Program-made: the position numbers and the translations under genes
The notes under the pieces: generated by a model
Told to the model about the DNA's origin: nothing
Seen by the model: the letters and a program-made list of their open reading frames with translations, nothing else
Database searches by the model: none
Part shown: in pieces, positions 43,164 to 50,368 of the stretch
Position numbering within the stretch: the first letter of the stretch is position 1
Layout: the number at the start of each line of letters is the position of its first letter
From: Pseudomonadota bacterium
Lineage (GTDB): Bacteria; Pseudomonadota; Gammaproteobacteria; Acidiferrobacterales; UBA6901
Assembly: GCA_021785515.1 (NCBI GenBank)
Contig: JAJYEX010000005.1
Coordinates: forward strand, 3,783-67,782
Length of the DNA stretch: 64,000 nt
Direction: 5' to 3'

Positions 43164-43505
43164 TCATGCGGCAGCTCTCGGCCGCACTTCGCGCGCGAGC
43201 CGCTTGCCCAGCTCGATCTCCGCCACTTCGAGGTCGTAGCGCGCCTGAAGGTTCATCCAGAACTGCGCTTCCATGCCGAAGTAGCGCCCGAGCCGTAGCG
43301 CGGTGTCAGCCGTAATGCTCTGCCGCCCCTTCACGATCAGGTTGAAGCGGCGCGGCGGAACGCTCGTCTCTTTGGCGAGGCGGTACTCTGTGATGCCGAG
43401 CGGCTTCATGAAGTCCTGGGCGAGTACCTCGCCGGGGTGAATCGGCGGGATGTCCCGCCGCTTGGCAGTCTTGGTCTTGTGCGTCATCATTGGGTTGACC
43501 TCCAT
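43164..43505 (-). CDS. higA: Antitoxin HigA, XRE family
   Basis: DNA-binding antitoxin that neutralises HigB and represses the operon. 113 residues; the helix-turn-helix region PPIHPGEVLAQDFMKPLGIT followed by EYRLAKETSVPPRRFNLIVKG and RYFGMEAQFWMNLQARYDLE is typical of the HigA family. Its ATG at 43505 directly follows the higB TGA (TGAATG), so translation is coupled; internal ATGs at 43490 and 43487 are alternatives. Order toxin-antitoxin is the usual higBA order. Confidence 0.92.
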   Translation of the reverse strand: MEVNPMMTHKTKTAKRRDIPPIHPGEVLAQDFMKPLGITEYRLAKETSVPPRRFNLIVKGRQSITADTALRLGRYFGMEAQFWMNLQARYDLEVAEIELGKRLAREVRPRAAA

Positions 43506-43787
43506 TCAGTGATAATCCACGATCTCCACATCGAAGGCGTTGCCGTTGCGCCACGTGAAACATATCCGCCACTTGTCATTGATGCGGATGCCGTGTTGTC
43601 CCTTGCGGTCGCCCTTCAGGGCTTCCGGCCGGTTGCCTGGTGGCACGCGCAGCGTGTCCAGTAACGTTGCCGCGTCGAGCTGCAACAGCTTGCGCCGGGC
43701 GAGCCGTTGCAGGTCGGGCGGCAGTTTTCGGGAGAAGTACCCGCGAAAGAGCTGTTCGGTGTCCCTATCCCGGAAGCGCTGAATCAT
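43506..43787 (-). CDS. higB: Toxin HigB, RelE-superfamily mRNA interferase
   Basis: Ribosome-dependent mRNA-cleaving toxin. 93 residues starting MIQRFRDRDTEQLFRGYFSR, with the family core LDAATLLDTLRVPPGNRPEA and RINDKWRICFTWRNGNAFDV at the C-terminus. No Shine-Dalgarno is visible before the ATG, and the likely -10 box ends only seven bases upstream, so the transcript may be leaderless. It addicts the host to the element. Confidence 0.92.
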   Translation of the reverse strand: MIQRFRDRDTEQLFRGYFSRKLPPDLQRLARRKLLQLDAATLLDTLRVPPGNRPEALKGDRKGQHGIRINDKWRICFTWRNGNAFDVEIVDYH

Positions 43788-43794
43788 GAATGGA

Positions 43795-43823
43795 ATAATA
43801 GCGCGTTTCGCTATTAACGTAAA
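43795..43823 (-). promoter_or_regulatory. higBA promoter with an operator over the -10 box
   Basis: Reading leftward: TTTACG (43823-43818), 17-base spacer, TATTAT (43800-43795). An inverted repeat AATAGCG-CGTTT-CGCTATT (43797-43815) covers the -10 and spacer and is a good candidate for HigA binding. Confidence 0.6.
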
Positions 43824-43941
43824 GAGATAATATCGGGCTCGTTTTTAGGTCTTTTCCCCTTATGAATTAGCCCCCGTCACCATGCGGGCCGGCGGCCGGC
43901 GGCGGGGGTAGTGGAGCGGGCCCGGCCGTCTTTTTTAAACA

Positions 43942-44238
43942 TTACGCCGCAGCCCCCGTTACCGTGTTCACCCACCCCTGCCCGGTAAAGGTGATGGCCG
44001 CGCCGAGGGTCACATCGATGAAGCGGTACCCGGTACCGAGGGGCATGCCGGCTCCGGTGGTGAGGGGATCGGCGACCGGCCGGGCGCTGGTCGGACCGAC
44101 AGGCCCAAGGCGGAGCCAGCCGTTCGCTTCGAGGGTTTCGGCGTCGAAGTCCGGCACATCGAGCGTCGATCCCTGCGCGGCGGTGTAGCTGCGGCCGTTC
44201 ACGGTCATTGTGCCGGTTAAGGCGTACTGGGCCGGCAA
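43942..44238 (-). CDS. Phage-like small protein, possibly frameshifted at its N-terminus
   Basis: A 98-residue frame (TTG start at 44238) with LPAQYALTGTMTVNGRSYTA and then AQGSTLDVPDFDAETLEANG, resembling short structural proteins next to capsid genes in tailed and Mu-like phages. Function unknown. Just upstream, a frame from ATG 44266 (MNIRMMPP) is out of phase by one base across a run of six C. With five C it would read MNIRMMPPALPAQYALTG, a more natural start. The gene may therefore be a pseudogene, or the C run may be miscounted. Confidence 0.5.
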   Translation of the reverse strand: MPAQYALTGTMTVNGRSYTAAQGSTLDVPDFDAETLEANGWLRLGPVGPTSARPVADPLTTGAGMPLGTGYRFIDVTLGAAITFTGQGWVNTVTGAAA

Positions 44239-44453
44239 AGCCGGGGGGCATCATACGGATGTTCATATCTGGTCACTGCAAGGTTAATAGGTTAATGGGT
44301 GGGGCAGCTGGAAGCTGGAGGAGAGCCAGCTTGCGGCCGCTGCCCCGGGGATGAGGTGGCGGTTAGCGGCCGCCGCACCATCCTGCCGCTGCGTGCCAGG
44401 GGTGGCTGGGGGGAACGCACCCCCATGCGGGCCCGGCACGCTCGCTCCCGCAT

Positions 44454-44744
44454 CTACAATTTGCGCCGCGCACGTTTCTTCTGGGCCGCTGCCAAGGCGT
44501 CCACCTGCGCCTTGAGTTCCCGGATGCGCTCCGCCAGCTCCTCGGGCGATGGGCGCGATTTGCGCAACGGCTTTGGCTCGCGCGCGAGCTTCACCAGTTC
44601 CGCGTGGTTCGGGTCGAGCCAGACCTTGAGGAGCGCCTGCCTGAGGTCGAGGCCCTGCGATTCCATGAGCGTGCGCGCCTTTTCATGGAGCGTGCGGCGC
44701 GCTTGCATGCGAGCCTCGGCGGTGCCATCAACGAGTGCGGTCAT
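44454..44744 (-). CDS. Hypothetical protein of the element
   Basis: A 96-residue charged, mostly helical protein starting MTALVDGTAEARMQARRTLH, with a predicted C-terminal coiled coil (SPEELAERIRELKAQVDALA) and a very basic end (QKKRARRKL). I do not recognise the family. A strong ribosome site (GGGAGGGTAAGGC) precedes the ATG, and the upstream frame ends three bases earlier, so the two were co-translated. Codon usage looks genuine. Confidence 0.6.
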   Translation of the reverse strand: MTALVDGTAEARMQARRTLHEKARTLMESQGLDLRQALLKVWLDPNHAELVKLAREPKPLRKSRPSPEELAERIRELKAQVDALAAAQKKRARRKL

Positions 44745-44747
44745 GCC

Positions 44748-45245
44748 TTACCCTCCCAAAGTGCGGAGCAGCGCGGCGAGTTGCTCGCCGGCCACGTGAT
44801 CATCGGCTTGCGCCACGACTGCGCCCATCCAGAATGTGGAGATCCGATTGCGGAGTGCGCCGAAGGCCTCGACCGGTCGGCCGACGACGCTGTTTCGGCG
44901 GAAGTGGTCGGCGACGGCATCGAGCAGCGCGAGCAACGAGGTTGCCTGTACGGCGAGCGATCCGAGTTCGGCTTCGATCCGGCGCGCCTCATCCACCAGC
45001 ACCGCGTTTTGGAGGTCGGTCGCTTGCACCTCGGCCTCGCGCAGCGCCTGAGCGGTGACGCGCTGGACTTCGGCGGCTGCGGTGACTTGCGCCTCGGCAG
45101 CCGACAGGCGCTGGCGCAGATAATCGACGTTGTCGCGCTGGCGGATAAAGCTTGCCTGATCGGCGTCGGGCGATGGCACAGGGGCCGCTTGGAGTGCGTC
45201 CGCGCGCGCTTCGCGCTCGGCGTAGACGCGGGCAACCTCCGCTGC
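44748..45245 (-). pseudogene. Truncated coiled-coil gene, 5' end missing
   Basis: The C-terminal part of a helical protein is readable from about 45245 (AAEVARVYAEREARADALQA) to RTLGG at the stop, with heptad-like AEAQVTAAAEVQRVTAQALR. There is no ATG, GTG or TTG at its upstream end, and further upstream the frame enters unrelated hairpin DNA, so a deletion or insertion has removed the start. It was probably a phage or element gene. The function is not recognised. Confidence 0.5.
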
Positions 45246-45758
45246 GCGCCAGGGAGCGAAGCGAGGGCGCGTAGTCCGCGGGAGGCGTAGGGTCCTTGCA
45301 GGTGGCCAAAGGCCACCTGCAAGGACAACCGAAATGCCGTTGAGCCAGTGCGTATCGAGCGCTCTAGCACGCATCGGAAATGCGTGCCGCTCGCCGCAGC
45401 AGGGCGGCCGCAACAGTGCCGTAGCGGATGCGAAGGCACAAAGAATGCGCCGCGACCGAGTGCGCGAGGGAGACTTGGACGTCCCGTCGCGTTTATCGAG
45501 GGCCGGCGCACATACGGGTCTAGATCCCGTTTCCCCTCGGCACCAGGCAAATCCCCGAAGATTTGCTGAAGTGCTGCTCGGGCGCGATCAGCTGCGGTTC
45601 ATGGCCGGGAAGCGGCTTGGCTGTTCTGGAGACCTCTATCCCGGTCGCGGTGGCCGGCGACGTTCGCATAACGGCCGACACCGGAATGTGCGGATTGCGC
45701 TGGTGGTCCGCGTGCCGCGCAGATCCGGTTCGCCCGAGTGCCGAAACCGCGTGAGATC
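45246..45758. other. Hairpin-rich region without a convincing gene
   Basis: Frames here have no recognisable protein features. Besides the 16-bp hairpin, a REP-like dyad ACGGG-TCTAGAT-CCCGT lies near 45514-45530, followed by CACCAGGCAAAT, which weakly resembles the tRNA-fMet 3' junction CTACCATGCAAAT. It probably contains one end of the integrated element. Confidence 0.4.
45292..45326. repeat. Perfect 16-bp inverted repeat
   Basis: GTCCTTGCAGGTGGCC (45292-45307), loop AAA, GGCCACCTGCAAGGAC (45311-45326). The stem is too strong to be chance and has no T run. A smaller dyad GCACGCAT-CGGAA-ATGCGTGC follows within 60 bases. It lies where the coiled-coil gene loses its 5' end and may be the end of a small non-autonomous repeat. 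Confidence 0.85.
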
Positions 45759-48233
45759 TTAGTTCGTCGGCATCCGAGTCAACCATGCCTCGAACCGTGC
45801 CGACGGCAGTGGTCTGCTAAACAGGTACCCCTGGAAGTGGTTGCAACCCATGCCCAGCAAAAGCTGACGCTGTTCTTCGTTTTCAACCCCTTCGGCGATG
45901 ACCTCCAGGTCCAGGTTGTGTGCCAACGAGATGATCGTATGGATGATCGCCTTGTCACGCCTCGAGGACGCTATGTCCTGGACAAATGAGCGGTCAATCT
46001 TGAGCCGATCCAGCGGCAGGCGCCTGAGGTACTGCAGGGACGAATAGCCTGTACCGAAGTCGTCCAGCGAGAACCGCAGTCCGATCCTGTTCAATGCGTT
46101 CATCGTGGCAATCGTATCGTCCACGTCATCCAGCAACATCCCTTCCGTCAGTTCGAGCCTGAGCAGCCCGGGATTAATGCCGTGGCGTTTTACGGCGGAC
46201 TCAACTTGAGCGACGAAACCGGGCTGACGGAACTGCTTGGCGCTCATATTCACGGCCAGAACCAGCTGGCGGGTATGTGGAAACCGTGTCCATGCCTGGA
46301 TCTGGGCGCATGCCGTTTCGAGCACCCACTGTCCGATGGGAATGATCAGTCCGGTCTCCTCGGCCAGTGGAATGAATTCGGACGGGGACACCAGGCCGCG
46401 TTCAGGATGCGCCCAGCGGATCAACGCTTCTGCGCCGATTGGATTGAGCGAGCTGTCGACTTGGATCTGGTAGTGCAGACGGAATTGATGCTTCTCGATC
46501 GCCTTGCGCAGTTCGCCCTCCAGCTCCACACGGACAGCGACGGTCTTCTGCATCTGTTGGTCGAAGAACTGCAAGGTGTTGCGGCCGCACTGCTTGGCGT
46601 GATACATGGCGATGTCGGCCTGTTTCATCAGCTCCTCGGGTGCGCACTGATTGCCAAGGAACAGGGTGGCGCCGATGCTGGCGGACCCGTGATAGTCGTA
46701 TGATTCGAGCCGGTACGGCTGGTTGAGCGCGGTTAGGAGCTGCGTTCCGAGCGCCTCTGTCTGCGCTGCGGCTTCAATCCGGTCCGCGTCCAAGCCATCG
46801 AGCATCATCACGAATTCGTCCCCGCCCAGGCGGGCGACCGTGTCGCCGGAGCGTATGCGAGCGGCCAGGCGTTGGGCAACCTGCTGAAGCAGCAGATCGC
46901 CAATGTAGTGGCCCAAAGTGTCATTGAGGCCCTTGAAGTTGTCGAGGTCGATGAATAGCAACGCGCCGTGCCGCCCGTTCCGGCCGCTGGAAGCGAGTGC
47001 CTGCGTGAGACGATCCTGGAGCAGTCGGCGGTTGGGCAGGCGTGTGAGCACATCATGGAAGGCGAGTTGCTCAATCGCGTTCTCAGCGGCCTTGCGATCG
47101 CTGATGTCCTGGAGGACCGCAACTATGCTGAAGGCCTGGCCCGCCTCGTCGCAGACCTCGGCAGCGGACAGGTCCACCCAGACGACGTTTCCGTCGCGGC
47201 GAATATACCGCTTTGTAATCCGGTAACTGCTTCGCTTGCGGGTGACGATCTCATTGAAGAGGTCCATCTCGTGTTCCAGATCATCCGGATGTGTGAGTTC
47301 CGCAAAGCTCATGTGTCGCAGGGTCTCCGGGTCATACCCCAGCAGGCTGCAGAAGGCGCCATTGAAGCTGGTTAGGCGTCCTCTAGTGTCTGTAGAGGAG
47401 ATGGAGGTAGTGGTGTTTTCGAAGATTGCGCGGAACCATGCCTCGCGACTTTCCAGCGCTTTCAGGATTCTCTTCTGCTCGGTCACGTTTTTGATGGCCG
47501 ATGTGTAACTGAGAGTGTTGCCATCCTGGTCCTTGATGATCGAGGGGCTGAGGATCACCGGAAACCGTTCGCCGGTTTTCCGCATCAGGGTCAGATCGAA
47601 CGGACCCATCTCGCCCCTTACCGTCCGGTCGAAGGCGTCCTGAATAGCCGGATATTCTTCCGGGGGCCAGTACGGAAAGGGAGCTGTCCTGCCTATCAGC
47701 TCTTCGCGGGAAAATCCCGTCATGCGGCACAGGGCCGGATTGGTGGCAATGATCTGGCCTTCGTCATTCAGAATGCAGATGCCGTCTTGCAGGGAACTGA
47801 CCAAATTCTTGGAAAATCTGGCAGATGCTTCCAGTGCTGCGCTCATGCGCCGGTGTTCGGTGGCATCCAGACTGAGTATGAAAATTCCCTCCGGAACAGG
47901 TTCGACCCTGAATTCGTACCAATTTGTGGTTCCGTCAGGAAAAACGTAGGAGGCTTCAAATTTCTGTGGAATCCGCTGCTCCATGGTAATCCGGTATCGC
48001 CTGAAGGGCTCGGAGTCTTCCACTCCAGGGTACAGCTCGAGCATGGAACGGCCGATGAGGTTCTCGCGTTGCTGGTACCCGTGTCTGGCGGCGGCGTCGT
48101 TGACATAGAGGTATGTCCACTCGAAATCCAGCAGCATGCAGCCTTCCAGCAGTCCGTCCAGCGCTTGCCGGATCGACGCGGATCGCGCGATGTCTGTGAT
48201 GGTCCCGGTCTCGTTGGGAGATATGATCTGCAT
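45759..48233 (-). CDS. PAS-PAS-PAS-GGDEF-EAL cyclic-di-GMP protein
   Basis: 824 residues. Three PAS domains (about 15-130, 140-258, 262-385) are followed by a GGDEF domain with the intact catalytic motif RLGGDEFVMML and an EAL domain with EALIRWAHPERG, DDFGTGYSSLQYLRRLPLDR and a C-terminal LLLGMGCNHFQGYLFSRPLP. Both catalytic motifs look intact, so it may synthesise and hydrolyse cyclic-di-GMP, with PAS input. No membrane helix is seen, so it is probably cytoplasmic. It lies between the element and the gene-poor stretch, in the segment that separates tRNA-fMet from rimP, and may be cargo. Confidence 0.93.
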   Translation of the reverse strand: MQIISPNETGTITDIARSASIRQALDGLLEGCMLLDFEWTYLYVNDAAARHGYQQRENLIGRSMLELYPGVEDSEPFRRYRITMEQRIPQKFEASYVFPDGTTNWYEFRVEPVPEGIFILSLDATEHRRMSAALEASARFSKNLVSSLQDGICILNDEGQIIATNPALCRMTGFSREELIGRTAPFPYWPPEEYPAIQDAFDRTVRGEMGPFDLTLMRKTGERFPVILSPSIIKDQDGNTLSYTSAIKNVTEQKRILKALESREAWFRAIFENTTTSISSTDTRGRLTSFNGAFCSLLGYDPETLRHMSFAELTHPDDLEHEMDLFNEIVTRKRSSYRITKRYIRRDGNVVWVDLSAAEVCDEAGQAFSIVAVLQDISDRKAAENAIEQLAFHDVLTRLPNRRLLQDRLTQALASSGRNGRHGALLFIDLDNFKGLNDTLGHYIGDLLLQQVAQRLAARIRSGDTVARLGGDEFVMMLDGLDADRIEAAAQTEALGTQLLTALNQPYRLESYDYHGSASIGATLFLGNQCAPEELMKQADIAMYHAKQCGRNTLQFFDQQMQKTVAVRVELEGELRKAIEKHQFRLHYQIQVDSSLNPIGAEALIRWAHPERGLVSPSEFIPLAEETGLIIPIGQWVLETACAQIQAWTRFPHTRQLVLAVNMSAKQFRQPGFVAQVESAVKRHGINPGLLRLELTEGMLLDDVDDTIATMNALNRIGLRFSLDDFGTGYSSLQYLRRLPLDRLKIDRSFVQDIASSRRDKAIIHTIISLAHNLDLEVIAEGVENEEQRQLLLGMGCNHFQGYLFSRPLPSARFEAWLTRMPTN

Positions 48234-49052
48234 TGGAGATCAGGGTTTGGTCTGGCGCCTTGGTGCGCATCCATTGCCAGTATTTCGACGGATGGAATGG
48301 CCAGCTTCCATCCTCGGCCTCTTGCGGATGCCGGTAATGTCAACGCGCAGGTCTCGCATCGGTATCACCGAACCACACCCTGCTCCATGAAGACAGATGC
48401 CCAAGGTCGTGTTGCGTGAGGCCGTTGACCCGCCCAATGACAAGAATCATTGCAATTCCAGCCAGTAACGCGCCCCCGTCGGGGTAACAGGCAGTCCATT
48501 CACCCTACACCCGATGACTTTTAATTGAAATCACCCGTATCTGGAAGTTATCCAAACAAGTTCAGCAGGTTAGCGGAGGATCCCCCAATAGGGTCCATCA
48601 CAACATCGTTAAGTAGTTGATCCAATTGCATTCGCTCACGCGGGATCAGGCTCAGGGCTTGTAGCATCAATTCTGATCTGCGTCTTGACCGCGTTTTCCG
48701 AAGCACCATCACGGGCCCTGATCCAAACATGGTGATTCATCCATCTGAGGCAGAGCGCCGCCTGTCCGTGACAGCGGCATGCCTGCTGTGAGTGCATTGC
48801 CGGCCGCGCAAAATGGTTGGCGAAAACCCGATCCACTTTCCGGTCTCGGGGTTCCGGTACTTGATGCCAGGCAACGGCGTCGGCAAATTTTGTGCCGGCT
48901 GAGGGCGATTGATCGGCGCACGCCCGTACCGGATGCAGCGTGAATGGTGCGCAGGTGACAGCAAAGTGGTATCCGCAGTGATGTAATCTTGAATCGGATT
49001 TACCGCGCGTACGGCGTGCAAACCTGCAATGACGTGTTGATCCTTCTGCATG

Positions 49053-49075
49053 TTATCCACAGAAACTGTGGACAA
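49053..49075. promoter_or_regulatory. Inverted pair of DnaA boxes
   Basis: TTATCCACA (49053-49061) matches the DnaA consensus exactly; TGTGGACAA (49067-49075) is its inverted partner with one mismatch, five bases apart. They lie in gene-free DNA. They could titrate DnaA or belong to a replication or transfer function. Gammaproteobacterial oriC is not expected here. Confidence 0.5.
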
Positions 49076-49635
49076 GTTATCGTGACCGCGATTAAAAACC
49101 GGAATTTTACGGCAAATGCTTGGATTGCCTTTCCGGTAGGCAGTCAGCCGCGATGACTGGTCTGTCAGTGATACGCCAACGCAGGGTGTGAAACAGCACG
49201 TACAGTCTGCGGGGTTTGAGCGGGCAGACTGAAGACGACGGAGGCATGAACGTGGTGCGTCGGGTGTTGTTCGGCCCGGCAAGTTCTTCGTTTCGGAGCT
49301 GGGTCAGGACTGCAAGTTGGGTGAGCATCGGGGCGCAGGACATTGAAGGCATCATCGAAGCCTGGGAAAAAATTTGACAGGCAGGTGTCTAGCGGATTGT
49401 GCATGCAGTGGATAGCGCGCGCCAAGGTAAAGAGCAGACCGATCTGGTCGAGGTACAGGAAATTCCCGGACATCTTGTCGGTGACGGGCGCGACATGTTG
49501 CCGTCCGTTCGGAATTGACCCATTTCTGGCTGAGATTTAGGTGAACAGTAACGATGCTTTGGTGCGGGACACCCAACATGAAGCGGGATTGCGATGAAAG
49601 CCCAGCCGGCATCGGCCTGCAGGTATATCCCTACC

Positions 49636-49676
49636 CGAAATATTATAAATTGATATCAATAAGTTGAAATATTTCG
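49636..49676. promoter_or_regulatory. AT-rich dyad with IHF consensus site
   Basis: CGAAATATT (49636-49644) and AATATTTCG (49668-49676) are perfect inverse repeats flanking the palindrome TTGATATCAA (49650-49659). TATCAATAAGTTG (49654-49666) fits the IHF consensus WATCAANNNNTTR completely. It lies about 130 bases before the rimP promoter. Confidence 0.5.
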
Positions 49677-49795
49677 TGATGGCGGGATCGTGCGGTTTCG
49701 CCGGCCCGTTGTGCGGTTTGCGCCTGATTGGCGGGGCGGTAACGGTCGGTATGGGACAAAATTCCCGTTACTTGGACCCTGGACCGGGGTTCCGA

Positions 49796-49824
49796 TTGTG
49801 GTTTCCTGGGGATCGGCATATAAT
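49796..49824 (+). promoter_or_regulatory. Likely promoter of rimP-nusA-infB
   Basis: TTGTGG (49796-49801), 17 bases, TATAAT (49819-49824; perfect -10). The start would be near 49831, giving a leader of about 60 bases with the hairpin at 49847-49865. It would let the operon run independently of the distant tRNA-fMet promoter. Confidence 0.6.
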
Positions 49825-49846
49825 TCCGCCGCTTGAAGTCCGAGCG

Positions 49847-49865
49847 AGTGGGCCACGTGCCCACT
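49847..49865 (+). terminator. Small hairpin in the rimP leader
   Basis: AGTGGGC, loop CACGT, GCCCACT, followed by TTT and, after GCA, TTTTT. It resembles a short terminator and may be the remnant of the terminator that followed the tRNA in the ancestral arrangement, or an attenuator. The rimP ATG follows 24 bases later. Confidence 0.45.
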
Positions 49866-49889
49866 TTTGCATTTTTAGGGACAGGATTT

Positions 49890-50345
49890 ATGGGCCGTGA
49901 TACGACTGCACTGCGAGCCATGTTGGAGCCGGCGGTGGAGTTGCTGGGGTTTGAGCTCGTGGATGTCGGATTCTCCGGTACGGGTGAACACGCCCTGCTG
50001 CGCCTCTATATAGACAGCGACAGGGGGGTGACCGTAGACGATTGCGCGCAGGTTAGCCGCCAGGTAAGCGCAATCCTCGATGTCGAGGACCCGGTGCCTG
50101 GCCGGTATACGCTGGAGGTGTCTTCGCCCGGCCTAGACAGACCGTTGGCAAAGCGCAGGGACTTCGAGAGGTTTCTAGGTGAAACGATCAAGGTGAAGAT
50201 GTCCAGACCGATCGCGGGAAGACGGAACTTTACCGGTCAGCTGACTCGAATGGAGGGTGAGGCGGTCATCCTCGATATGGGTGATGAGTGTTTAACCCTG
50301 CCGTTGGACGGCATCGAAAAGGCGAGGCTGGTACCGAAGTATTAA
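49890..50345 (+). CDS. rimP: Ribosome maturation factor RimP
   Basis: Assists 30S subunit assembly. 151 residues from ATG 49890; LEPAVELLGFELVDVGFSGT, LRLYIDSDRGVTVDDCAQVS and YTLEVSSPGLDRPLAKRRDF are the family core. An in-frame upstream codon at 49833 would start inside the leader hairpin region and was rejected. First gene of the operon. Confidence 0.96.
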   Translation: MGRDTTALRAMLEPAVELLGFELVDVGFSGTGEHALLRLYIDSDRGVTVDDCAQVSRQVSAILDVEDPVPGRYTLEVSSPGLDRPLAKRRDFERFLGETIKVKMSRPIAGRRNFTGQLTRMEGEAVILDMGDECLTLPLDGIEKARLVPKY

Positions 50346-50368
50346 ATGGCAGGTCCCACGGGGGCGTT

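Larger units (their letters stand above)
48234..49795. other. Gene-poor 1.56-kb region
   Basis: No frame here is convincing. It is AT-richer than its neighbours in places and contains a dyad AATGACAAGAATCATT (48436-48451), a one-mismatch DnaA box TTATCCAAA (48548-48556), a frame fragment resembling an H-NS C-terminus (48824-48862, minus strand), inverted DnaA boxes (49053-49075), and an AT-rich dyad with an IHF consensus (49636-49676). Confidence 0.5.

Noticed and set aside
45510-45555. tRNA-like 3' end (ACGGG-TCTAGAT-CCCGT ... CACCAGGCAAAT) as the right attachment site
   Set aside because: The T-loop lacks the conserved TTC, the distance to ACCA is wrong, and identity to the tRNA-fMet end is patchy. 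It looks more like a REP-type dyad.
45655-45705. Possible relic of an IS21-family end (GCCGACACCGGAATGTGCGG)
   Set aside because: Resemblance to IS21-type end sequences is from memory only; no transposase fragment or terminal repeats are visible.
45334-45762. Plus-strand open frame of 142 codons
   Set aside because: Arg/Gly-rich shadow-like sequence over strong hairpins, with no family similarity or ribosome site, and it runs into the end of the GGDEF/EAL gene.
48737-49282. Minus-strand open frame of 181 codons in the gene-poor region
   Set aside because: Composition is atypical (Pro/Arg/Ser/Cys-rich), there is no ribosome site, and only a 13-residue H-NS-like fragment is recognisable. Treated as non-coding or decayed.
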